A DNA stretch of 15,324 nucleotides from CAVURW01 sp963743595 (GTDB lineage: Bacteria > Verrucomicrobiota > Verrucomicrobiia > Methylacidiphilales > UBA1321), in the NCBI GenBank assembly GCA_963743595.1, contig CAVURW010000232.1, positions 1-15,324 of the forward strand, written 5' to 3'. The notes under the pieces are model-generated. The model was not told the origin of the DNA and searched no databases. It saw nothing but the letters and a program-made list of their open reading frames with translations. Numbering within the stretch: the first letter of the stretch is position 1; every line of letters begins with the position of its first letter. The position numbers were made by a program, and so were the translations under genes. Shown one piece after another: positions 7,847 through 14,655 of the stretch.

Positions 7847-7875
7847 TTGACCATTCGATTATCTGTTTCTATCTT
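7847..7875 (+). promoter_or_regulatory. Sigma70-type promoter of the thioredoxin-fold gene
   Basis: TTGACC (7847-7852) and TATCTT (7870-7875) are 17 bases apart. The ATG at 7883 begins eight bases beyond the -10, so the predicted start site is at or within one base of the ATG. The geometry is nearly the same as for the sulfate-binding protein promoter, again without a spaced Shine-Dalgarno sequence. Confidence 0.5.
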
Positions 7876-7882
7876 TCGGGAA

Positions 7883-8389
7883 ATGTTTAGGAACCCACTT
7901 CTTGTCTCCCTGTTCCTTGGCTTTTTTTCAAGTATCGCACATTGCGGAGAGGTGAGTCCGTTAGTAGGAAAACCGGCACCCGACTTTTCTTTACTTGACC
8001 TCGATGGTAAGAAGGTCCGGCTCGGGGATTTGAAAGGCAGGACTGTGGTTCTGTTGTTTTGGGCCGCCTGGTGCCCACCCAGCGTAAAATCACTACCTGT
8101 GGTTCTGGACATCGTGAAGAAGGAAAAGGTTCTCTGTTACGCTCCAGATTATAAGGAAACTGTTCAGGACATTCAAAAATTCCAAAAAGGGAATGGGCTA
8201 ACGTTTCGTGTTCTAATGGACACATATGGAGCCGTAAGCCAGTCCTATCAAACGAGCATCATTCCTGAAACGGTCGTGATCGATAAGGCAGGAATTATTC
8301 GTGCTGTCCATGTAGGCTACGACGACTCCCTCAAGGCCGAACTCACCCGCGAATTGGCGGCCCTGGAACGTGTCGCCGGAAAAAACTAG
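7883..8389 (+). CDS. Exported thioredoxin-fold (TlpA/AhpC-TSA-like) protein, CPPS active site
   Basis: A 168-residue protein with an N-terminal signal peptide (1-22, MFRNPLLVSLFLGFFSSIAH) followed by a thioredoxin-like domain of the TlpA/redoxin type: GKPAPDFSLLDLDGKKV (29-45), TVVLLFWAAWCPPS (54-67), a cis-proline in SIIPETVVID (125-134) and a C-terminal helix. The active site reads C64-P-P-S67, with the resolving cysteine replaced by serine. Classic dithiol-disulfide exchange is therefore not possible with this motif alone. C85 or C21 might serve as a partner, or the protein may act as a monothiol reductase or peroxidase-like enzyme. I placed the start at ATG 7883 because it begins directly at the signal peptide; an in-frame GTG at 7817 adds 22 residues with no such logic and starts upstream of the predicted promoter. 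It sits between an intact FGE-like gene and a broken copy of that gene, and its 5' part is visibly richer in A and T than its neighbours. Confidence 0.82.
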   Translation: MFRNPLLVSLFLGFFSSIAHCGEVSPLVGKPAPDFSLLDLDGKKVRLGDLKGRTVVLLFWAAWCPPSVKSLPVVLDIVKKEKVLCYAPDYKETVQDIQKFQKGNGLTFRVLMDTYGAVSQSYQTSIIPETVVIDKAGIIRAVHVGYDDSLKAELTRELAALERVAGKN

Positions 8390-8408
8390 AGTAATGTTGC
8401 TTAACCAC

Positions 8409-8624
8409 AGCGTGCGCCGGGAGGTTTTCATCACACTGTTACGCTCCATGGCCTCTGCCCAGGAGATCCTCTCGGCGAGAAGAAAACTTTCGGCGAAGGC
8501 GACTCCGGGAATAAGCTAGAGCGATCTTAGATGTATTGCCGGAGACAGTTCCTGTTGACCTGTTCCACCTACTCAACAAAATGCGCCAGGGCGTGGCTTC
8601 CGCTGTGCCAAAGACGGCCAATAA
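8409..8624 (+). pseudogene. Relic of a second copy of the pseudo-receiver/FGE-like gene
   Basis: Three collinear fragments match the intact gene at 5921-7804 on the same strand. Bases 8409-8465 match 6365-6421 with five differences in 57. Bases 8465-8590 match 6728-6860 apart from a scrambled stretch near 8494-8515 and a 6-base deletion. Bases 8595-8624 match 7772-7801 and end with GFRCAKDGQ and a TAA stop. Relative to the intact gene about 307 and 907 bases are missing between fragments, the first causing a frameshift, and all of the first 444 bases are gone. No ORF survives. All five differences in the first fragment are synonymous third-position changes. This implies a paralogue that diverged while still translated and then decayed. 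It accounts for most of the 266-base gap between the thioredoxin-fold gene and the next hydrolase. Confidence 0.85.
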
Positions 8625-8655
8625 TTGTCGATGAACCGCAACTTGAGGCGGAATT

Positions 8656-10866
8656 GTGGTTTATATGCGAATGAAGTCGATCATTTCGTTAACGCTGTTG
8701 ATTGCTGTTGCCGCGAGTACGCTGGCGCACGCTGAGGACATTAAAAATGCCGATCTGGCGATTACGCTGGAAAGCAGCGGGCACTACAAGCTCCACGTTA
8801 CCGGACCCGATTGGATATGGGCGGGGCAACTGCCTTCAGCGGCGCATGCGATCAAGACCGATACAGGTAAGGACGCGGTTGGCGAATTCAATCGATTGAG
8901 GTTTGAGTGGGATGATTCGGGTCGGGCGATGACGGGCAGTATTCGCGTTTACACGGCGAAGGACGTGGTGCTGTTCTCCGATACGCTGACTGCAGCGAGC
9001 ATCACACCGGCTTCACCGTTTCCAAATTTCACCTCCGTACCGGCTGGTCTTTCGGGCTTTTCGTACAAAAACGCCGTCTTTGCGCCCGCTCAGTTTTCGC
9101 TGAAGACCACCTCATCGCCGTGGTTGCTTTTTGACAAGAACGACCAGGCGATTTTGCTTTCGGCGGCGAATCACCTTCTCATTACGAATCTCATTGGAGA
9201 CGGACAAACAACAGTGGCTAGCGGTTACACGGCCAAGCTGGCGAATCTGCCGGCAGGCTTCGAGCATCAAACGATTTTTGCGTACGGGCCGGGAATCAAT
9301 AAGGCCTTCGATTTATGGGGGCACGCACTGACCGATCTTCAAGGTAAAATTCGACCGCCAAACGACGCTGATACGCAACTGCGTTATTATGGGATCTGGA
9401 CGGACAACGGCGGTTATTATTACTACAATTACGATCTGGCGAAGGGGTACGCGAAAACGTTGGTGGACCTCGTTAGTTACTATAGGGACGCTGCGATCCC
9501 GGTGCGTTACCTGCAATTGGACAGTTGGTGGTATTACAAGACCTTCACGTCGCCCAACGGAAAAGAGGGCAAGACGAAGAACCCGAAGCTACCGGAGGGG
9601 GAGTGGAACCGATACGGCGGACTTTTGGAATATAAGCCACACACGTTTTTGTTTCCGAATGGATTGGAGCCTTTTTATCAACAGGTGAAAGTTCCGTTCA
9701 TCACGCACAATCGGTGGATCGATCCGACCAGTCCGTATCATCAGCGCTTCAAAATTTCTGGCGTTGCCGCAGTCGATCCGAAGTTCTGGGACGAGATCGC
9801 CGGATTCCTCAAGACCAACCATATTGAGACGTACGAACAGGATTGGCTGAACCAGATCTTCGAGAACTCACCGGAACTGAGTTCTACAACGGATCAGGGA
9901 GACGCCTTGCTCGATAACATGGCCCGGGCCACGAAGGAACAGGGCCGGACGGTTCAGTACTGCATGGCGCTACCCCGGTGCATTTTGCAGATTAGTAAAT
10001 ACGATAACGTCACGGCGACACGCGTGTCAGGAGATCGTTTTCAGCCCAGCGAATATCACCAATTTCTTTATGGCTCGCGATTGGCCGGTGCGGTGGGCAC
10101 GTGGCCTTGGACCGACGTTTTCATGAGCACCGAGATGAACAACTTGCTTCTCTGCAACCTCTCCGCTGGGCCACTGGGAACCGGCGACGCAATCGGCAAG
10201 GAAAGTCGCGAAAATCTCTTCAAAACGATTCGCGCCGATGGCGTCATCGTAAAGCCGGACGAGCCTGCGGTCCCCATTGATGCGACGTACCTGAAAGAAG
10301 CTGCCGGGGATAAAGTATCGCCCCTGGTGGTGAGCACGTTCAGCCAGCATGCCGGTCTGCGTTGCCTGTACGTGGCGATCGTCGGGAAGCCGGGCGCATC
10401 GTACACGGTTTCAGCGGCTGATTTAAGCATTCAAACCCCCTCCTGGGCTTATGACTATTTCGCTGCGAGCGGAGCGGAAATCAAGCCAGGTGATACCCTT
10501 CAGGGCACGCTGGATGGGACGGGAGTTAATTATCGGATTATCGTCCCGGAAGTTGGCGGCATCTACTTCATGGGCGACGCCGATAAGCTGGTGAGTTTAG
10601 GTAAGCAACGGATTGCGGACGTTCAGAATAAAGATAACGGACTTGAAGCGGAAGTGCTCTTCGCTGCGGATGATAAATCGGTGACACTCCATGGCTATAC
10701 GGCGAAAGCTCCTAGCGCTATCGCAACGGGCGGAACGGCTTCTGCGATTCAATACGATGCCCAAACGAAGCACTTCACCTGCACGATTACACCGGACGCG
10801 ACTCTGGCTCCCGTCGGGTCGCCCGATCCCGTTCGGAAAGTGCAAGTGACTCTGACGATTCCTTGA
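8656..10866 (+). CDS. Secreted GH36-like (clan GH-D) glycoside hydrolase
   Basis: A 736-residue protein with a signal peptide (cleavage likely after AHA, residue 26), an N-terminal beta-rich domain (about 28-230), a barrel (about 240-545) and a C-terminal beta domain. The barrel resembles alpha-galactosidases and plant raffinose synthase/Sip1-like GH36 proteins. RYLQLDSWW (284-292) occupies the place of the family's xxIDDGW strand. YEQDW (393-397) offers D396 as nucleophile, and RVSGDR (456-461) followed by WPWTDVF (483-489) corresponds to the RxSxDF...PDWDMF region and offers D460 as acid/base. LSAGPLGTGD...IRADGVIVKP (502-534) matches the later sGGPxxxsD...PDG signature. The substrate is probably an alpha-galactoside or similar alpha-linked sugar, but the family is inferred from motifs only. 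GAGG at 8645-8648 favours GTG 8656; ATG 8665 or 8671 are in-frame alternatives that keep the signal peptide. It runs convergently toward the beta-helix gene, 56 bases away. Confidence 0.7.
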   Translation: MVYMRMKSIISLTLLIAVAASTLAHAEDIKNADLAITLESSGHYKLHVTGPDWIWAGQLPSAAHAIKTDTGKDAVGEFNRLRFEWDDSGRAMTGSIRVYTAKDVVLFSDTLTAASITPASPFPNFTSVPAGLSGFSYKNAVFAPAQFSLKTTSSPWLLFDKNDQAILLSAANHLLITNLIGDGQTTVASGYTAKLANLPAGFEHQTIFAYGPGINKAFDLWGHALTDLQGKIRPPNDADTQLRYYGIWTDNGGYYYYNYDLAKGYAKTLVDLVSYYRDAAIPVRYLQLDSWWYYKTFTSPNGKEGKTKNPKLPEGEWNRYGGLLEYKPHTFLFPNGLEPFYQQVKVPFITHNRWIDPTSPYHQRFKISGVAAVDPKFWDEIAGFLKTNHIETYEQDWLNQIFENSPELSSTTDQGDALLDNMARATKEQGRTVQYCMALPRCILQISKYDNVTATRVSGDRFQPSEYHQFLYGSRLAGAVGTWPWTDVFMSTEMNNLLLCNLSAGPLGTGDAIGKESRENLFKTIRADGVIVKPDEPAVPIDATYLKEAAGDKVSPLVVSTFSQHAGLRCLYVAIVGKPGASYTVSAADLSIQTPSWAYDYFAASGAEIKPGDTLQGTLDGTGVNYRIIVPEVGGIYFMGDADKLVSLGKQRIADVQNKDNGLEAEVLFAADDKSVTLHGYTAKAPSAIATGGTASAIQYDAQTKHFTCTITPDATLAPVGSPDPVRKVQVTLTIP

Positions 10867-10914
10867 TCATCTGCGCTAGTGTTTCTGAAATAGCTTTCAA
10901 GTGATTTTGCTCTT

Positions 10915-10929
10915 TAAGTGGCTCACTTA
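10915..10929. other. Inverted repeat between convergent genes
   Basis: TAAGTG (10915-10920) and CACTTA (10924-10929) form a perfect 6-bp stem with loop GCT. It overlaps the stop codon of the minus-strand beta-helix gene and lies in the 56-base gap after the GH36-like gene. Neither strand has a clean T-run after the stem, so a bidirectional terminator role is possible but weakly supported. Confidence 0.3.
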
Positions 10930-12866
10930 TCGCCCGAAATAATGTCCTGATACTTCGGCTCGATCCCTGAAAAATCGATGATGGCCTGGGCCGCGCTGGA
11001 CCACGGTGGAGCGTTGGGCTCGACGTGGGTGTTTGTTATTGTGCAGTGCACTCCGTTGTTCTCATAACTATTTTTTGTCGTGTAATTGTCAACGATCACG
11101 ATGTCGTGGACGGACTTGATCCAAGCCATGTACCACCACTTATCAACATTCTCGACTACATTTTGTCTTACCGTCCAAAACGCTGAGCCCTCGTCGGTAT
11201 AGAGATCGACGTCAGCCGGAGACTTATAAATGTAATTACCCTTGATTTCACCGCCAGGCGTGGGAGCCATCACATAGATGGGTCCACCGTCCCTCATTCG
11301 GGAATGATCGAATGCAACGCGGTTGAAATCGATCTTAACATCTTTGGCCACACTTGGAGGCGGGATGTTCCCACTAGAACCCCACCACCAGCCCACGGCG
11401 ATGCCACCGTAAGGAACGTGCTGTACGTCATTATGAGATATTTCCACAGAATCGAGGTCGTAACCGCAAATGCCTTCAATGCGCATGAACTCCGTTGAGA
11501 CGTTTCGAACGAGGTTATCGGTGATCAGATCGTTTTTGCAAAGGCCGGCAACTCCGGCAGCAAACAGGGAACCAGGGAGCGGCACCGAATAGTGTTGCGG
11601 ATGCCCGATATTAATCGCGTTTCCGGAGAGGTCTTTAAACACGTTCCCAATTACGGTGGAATTGATGACGTCGTTATAAAAGCTAACCGCGATTGGACTT
11701 CCCAATTGCAAAAACCGGCATCGCTCAATGCGGATCCCGTCACAATTTCGTAGCTCAACCGTCGCTTGGGGTAGATCTTCGTTCGTAAAGTAGGCTTTGC
11801 TATGGTCGCCGTCATTTCGGAATTTGAAAAAAATCGCTGAACTTTGACTGCCTACAAATCCTCTAGATCCGCCGACATCCGTGAGCAAGAAGTGGTCGTG
11901 TTGAAATGTGATTCCGTAGAATTGAAGATTTTGTACCCTCGAGGAAGTCGAGGTGCCGTAGATTTTAATAAGCCCTTCACTTAACGGCGCAAATACTGTG
12001 GCCGTATTCATATCCTCTCCCCTGCTGTAATAGTAGAGCGTTTTAGTAGCGCGATTGAAGTAGAAATCTCCCGGTTTATTCATCAGTTCGTAAGCATTTC
12101 GCACCACATAGACGGTGCCCTTATCAGTAGTGCCTAACGGACACCACCTGAGTTTTGAGGCAATCGCTCCATAAGGCTGTTGCATTTTAACGATGGTAAA
12201 GCCGTTCTCTGTAGTCATGTCTCGAACGCAAGCACTGTTCGCGCACCACTGCCATGCCCACTCGAGTTCAACGTCTGAGGGATTGGTATAAACTCCCACT
12301 TGCGCCGCCGGAAATCGAACGCCATCGAATCCCTGGCCACTGGTTTGCGCCCATGGCTCCGTACCCTTAACCGGAAAGTTACCCCACGTCGCGACCACCT
12401 TTGGATCCAGGGTGATGTCCTGAGAGGTGGTCATTTGGGCGCGGACGCCGTTGACGATCAACGAACGGAGCTTCGTATCTCGATCGAGCGTCGCCTTATA
12501 AACATTCGCCTTGTCGAGCGTCCATCCGGTCACCTGAGTCGCACCACTAATCACAGGAATTTCACCCGTGTACGCCTTGTAAATTACCTGATGACCGTTG
12601 GTGCCACCGTCATTCACATTGAACTCGAGCGGACTGGTGAGAAAATAGGTTCCTCCGCGCAGATAAACGGAGATGTCCCCGGTCATGTTGCCTTTGGTAC
12701 TGCGCACCACGTCACGTGCTTTAGCGATTGTTTTAAATGGCGCGGCCAGAGTGCCCGAGTTGCTGTCATCACCCGAAGGCGACACGTAATATGAAGCTTG
12801 GGCAAACGCGTTAACAGCGGAAGTAACCAAGATCAACGCCGCCAAGTAGTATTTGATAAGTTTCAT
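10923..12866 (-). CDS. Secreted right-handed parallel beta-helix protein (GH141-like)
   Basis: A 647-residue protein from ATG 12866. Residues 1-23 are a signal peptide ending AFA, followed directly by SYYVSPSGDDSNSGTLAAPF (25-44). This is the opening typical of large secreted beta-helix carbohydrate-active proteins. The stretches YLRGGTYFLTSPLEF (68-82) and YTGEIPVISGATQVTGWT (99-116) resemble the N-terminal part of GH141 enzymes, whose characterised members include an alpha-L-fucosidase acting on pectin and a xylanase. From about residue 300 on, short strands separated by turns (for example VELRNCDGIRIERCRFLQLG, VEISHNDVQHVPYGGIAVG) form the coils of the helix. No catalytic residues can be named confidently. 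An in-frame GTG at 12884 would add six residues but has no spaced ribosome binding site. The gene lies 193 bases downstream of, and in the same direction as, the GH28 gene, so the two may be co-transcribed. Confidence 0.75.
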   Translation of the reverse strand: MKLIKYYLAALILVTSAVNAFAQASYYVSPSGDDSNSGTLAAPFKTIAKARDVVRSTKGNMTGDISVYLRGGTYFLTSPLEFNVNDGGTNGHQVIYKAYTGEIPVISGATQVTGWTLDKANVYKATLDRDTKLRSLIVNGVRAQMTTSQDITLDPKVVATWGNFPVKGTEPWAQTSGQGFDGVRFPAAQVGVYTNPSDVELEWAWQWCANSACVRDMTTENGFTIVKMQQPYGAIASKLRWCPLGTTDKGTVYVVRNAYELMNKPGDFYFNRATKTLYYYSRGEDMNTATVFAPLSEGLIKIYGTSTSSRVQNLQFYGITFQHDHFLLTDVGGSRGFVGSQSSAIFFKFRNDGDHSKAYFTNEDLPQATVELRNCDGIRIERCRFLQLGSPIAVSFYNDVINSTVIGNVFKDLSGNAINIGHPQHYSVPLPGSLFAAGVAGLCKNDLITDNLVRNVSTEFMRIEGICGYDLDSVEISHNDVQHVPYGGIAVGWWWGSSGNIPPPSVAKDVKIDFNRVAFDHSRMRDGGPIYVMAPTPGGEIKGNYIYKSPADVDLYTDEGSAFWTVRQNVVENVDKWWYMAWIKSVHDIVIVDNYTTKNSYENNGVHCTITNTHVEPNAPPWSSAAQAIIDFSGIEPKYQDIISGDK

Positions 12867-12908
12867 TTTTGAAATACGAGTCACCTCGAGCGCGAATCTG
12901 GTGAGTGC

Positions 12909-13040
12909 TTACCTCGTCGAGTGGACGGCGAGGGCTTCGTAACGTGACAGTTGCGCTTGGTCCGGCTTGCTGCCATTGAGATCGAAGATGACGAGATCGT
13001 TGTCGCCGTTATTAACTTGGTGCCTGGAAAAGTAGTTGGT
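12909..13040 (-). pseudogene. Possible relic of a GH35-type C-terminal strand
   Basis: Between the GH28 stop (13060) and the beta-helix start, one minus-strand frame stays open to a TAA at 12909 and reads, in part, NNGDNDLVIFDLNGSKPD (positions about 13013-12960). This resembles the last conserved strand of GH35 beta-galactosidases, where a pattern like WLKxGxNxVVVFDLxG is usual. No start codon or rest of the enzyme is present, so if real it is a remnant. An alternative is that this is the true C-terminal end of the GH28 protein displaced by a frameshift. The resemblance rests on about 15 residues and could be chance. Confidence 0.3.
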
Positions 13041-13059
13041 TTTAACGCCGCACCCTGCG

Positions 13060-14505
13060 CTAAGGGCCGAGCACGGTTGGGGTAAAGTTGATGTCGTTTG
13101 TTGTCGCACCATTGACGTCATCGAAAACACAGGCCGGCCGATTGTCTGGTTCCAGTGCCTTTAACTGAACGTTCTTCAGAGAGATGTTTTTCACATGGCG
13201 CATGTACAGCCCCCAGGAGGGAAGCTCGCCGTACATCGAGAATTCAGGATAGCGTTTCTCATTTTCCGGGACCACGCGGGAGGCACCTGACGCTGGAGTT
13301 TGGCAGCCGCCTGCTGTGGTAATTTGGATATTTTCCAGGGTAACGTTTTCCACATCGTGACCTGGCAACCCCGTAATGGAGGAGGGGAAGATGATATGAC
13401 CCTTCCCTCGCTCGGGTCCTGCGGTGTCATATCCGGCATCGGGCTTGGTTTTCGGTACAGAGACCGTCATGTTTTTGATGGTGATGTCCTTGGTTTCTTT
13501 GGGCTCGCCGCGACGGTCATGGAGAACGATAAAGAGAGCGGCACCCGTATTTTTCGCGGTTACTCCGTCAACGACGACATCCGAGATTGTTCCGCCATCC
13601 ACACATTCGATCGCGATGGCAGACCGAAAGGTGTCGTACACGTAAAGGTTGCTAACCTTGATATGATGAAACCCGCCAAGCGACGCGGTCCCGATTTTGA
13701 AGGCGCTGGCGCTGGAGCGGACCTTGCAATCTGAGATCGTGATATTCTCGCAGCTATCATGAGCGTCATGGGACTTGAGGCAAATGCCGTCATCGGCGGA
13801 ATTAATGTTGCACTTATTGATCAAGACATTCTTACAGTCGACGACATCAATCCCGTCATTGTTCCAAAATGCCGTACTGTCCACCGTGACGCCTTGAAGA
13901 GTCAGGCCATCGCATTTGTCGTACGTTTCAACCCAGCAGGCCGAGTTTTTCAGCGTGACATCTTGGATTTCCAGCCCCTTGCAGGCCGAAAAGCAAAGAA
14001 GCTGCGGTCTTTTTTCTTCGGGAGCCCGGCCACCTTTCACCTTGTACACATCGGCCACGTCCTTGGCCAGGGCTTTGCCATCGCCGTCAATGAATCCGGG
14101 ACCGCTGATGGAGACATCTGTAGCACTCCTGGCAAAAATAAGGGCCAGCCATTCGGGCGCACCGGTAAGATGTTGGCCGACTTTGGGGTCGGATCCGTTA
14201 TCCGAATAGTCAGACAGGTGGCCGCTTCCCATTAGAGAAGCCCCGAGCTGGAGGTAAAGATGCACATGGTTGCCCAGGTGGATGCTGCCGGTCAGGAATT
14301 GACCAGGGGGCACTAAAACCTGCCCGCCACCGTCCTTCGTACATTGATCAATGGCGCTCTGAATGGCGATGGTGTTGAGCGTTTGCCCATCGGGCTTGGC
14401 TCCAAATTTGGTAATGTCGTAGATGTGATCGGCGGTGGGCGCAGCTGTGGAAACGGTCACACTCCATAAGCTAAAAAGAGCGAAGAGGAGGTGGTGTTTT
14501 TTCAT
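13060..14505 (-). CDS. Secreted GH28-family polygalacturonase-like hydrolase
   Basis: A 481-residue protein from ATG 14505. Residues 1-21 are a signal peptide (MKKHHLLFALF... ending STA). The mature protein starts with the GH28/pectate-lyase hallmark YDITKFGAKPDGQT (29-42) and AIDQC (51-55). Parallel beta-helix coils follow. Catalytic motifs of GH28 are partly kept: NNDGID (215-220, usually NTDGxD) and SADDGICLKS (236-245, with D238/D239). The next motif, normally GHGxSIG, reads SAFKIGT (267-273) with no histidine, and the later RxK motif reads RSAIAIE (294-300) with arginine but no lysine. Such variants occur in bacterial GH28 subgroups acting on galacturonans with other side groups. The target is therefore a pectic polymer in general terms. 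ATG 14517 is a near-equal start; none has a Shine-Dalgarno sequence. It is divergent from the GH2 gene and probably leads a two-gene unit with the beta-helix protein. Confidence 0.85.
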   Translation of the reverse strand: MKKHHLLFALFSLWSVTVSTAAPTADHIYDITKFGAKPDGQTLNTIAIQSAIDQCTKDGGGQVLVPPGQFLTGSIHLGNHVHLYLQLGASLMGSGHLSDYSDNGSDPKVGQHLTGAPEWLALIFARSATDVSISGPGFIDGDGKALAKDVADVYKVKGGRAPEEKRPQLLCFSACKGLEIQDVTLKNSACWVETYDKCDGLTLQGVTVDSTAFWNNDGIDVVDCKNVLINKCNINSADDGICLKSHDAHDSCENITISDCKVRSSASAFKIGTASLGGFHHIKVSNLYVYDTFRSAIAIECVDGGTISDVVVDGVTAKNTGAALFIVLHDRRGEPKETKDITIKNMTVSVPKTKPDAGYDTAGPERGKGHIIFPSSITGLPGHDVENVTLENIQITTAGGCQTPASGASRVVPENEKRYPEFSMYGELPSWGLYMRHVKNISLKNVQLKALEPDNRPACVFDDVNGATTNDINFTPTVLGP

Positions 14506-14517
14506 CAAGTGATACAT

Positions 14518-14655
14518 TAATAGCAACAACAACCGGAAGAGAAGAGTCTATTTAGCGCACTCAGGGTACACTTTGCGAATCAGAGGGCATTAACGCTTGT
14601 AAAACCAGGGAGCGGGAAGAAGATCCGAGAAATCTCAGCTTTATGAAATGACTAA
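14518..14655. promoter_or_regulatory. Divergent promoter interval between GH28 and GH2 genes
   Basis: About 140 bases separate the starts of the minus-strand GH28 gene and the plus-strand GH2 gene, so both promoters and any shared operator should lie here. I see no strong -35/-10 pair, no clear palindromic operator and no Shine-Dalgarno sequence for either gene. The call rests on gene orientation alone. Confidence 0.35.

Noticed and set aside
7817..7882. GTG start extending the thioredoxin-fold protein by 22 residues
   Set aside because: The extension lies before a clear signal peptide and overlaps the predicted promoter; ATG 7883 is the better start.
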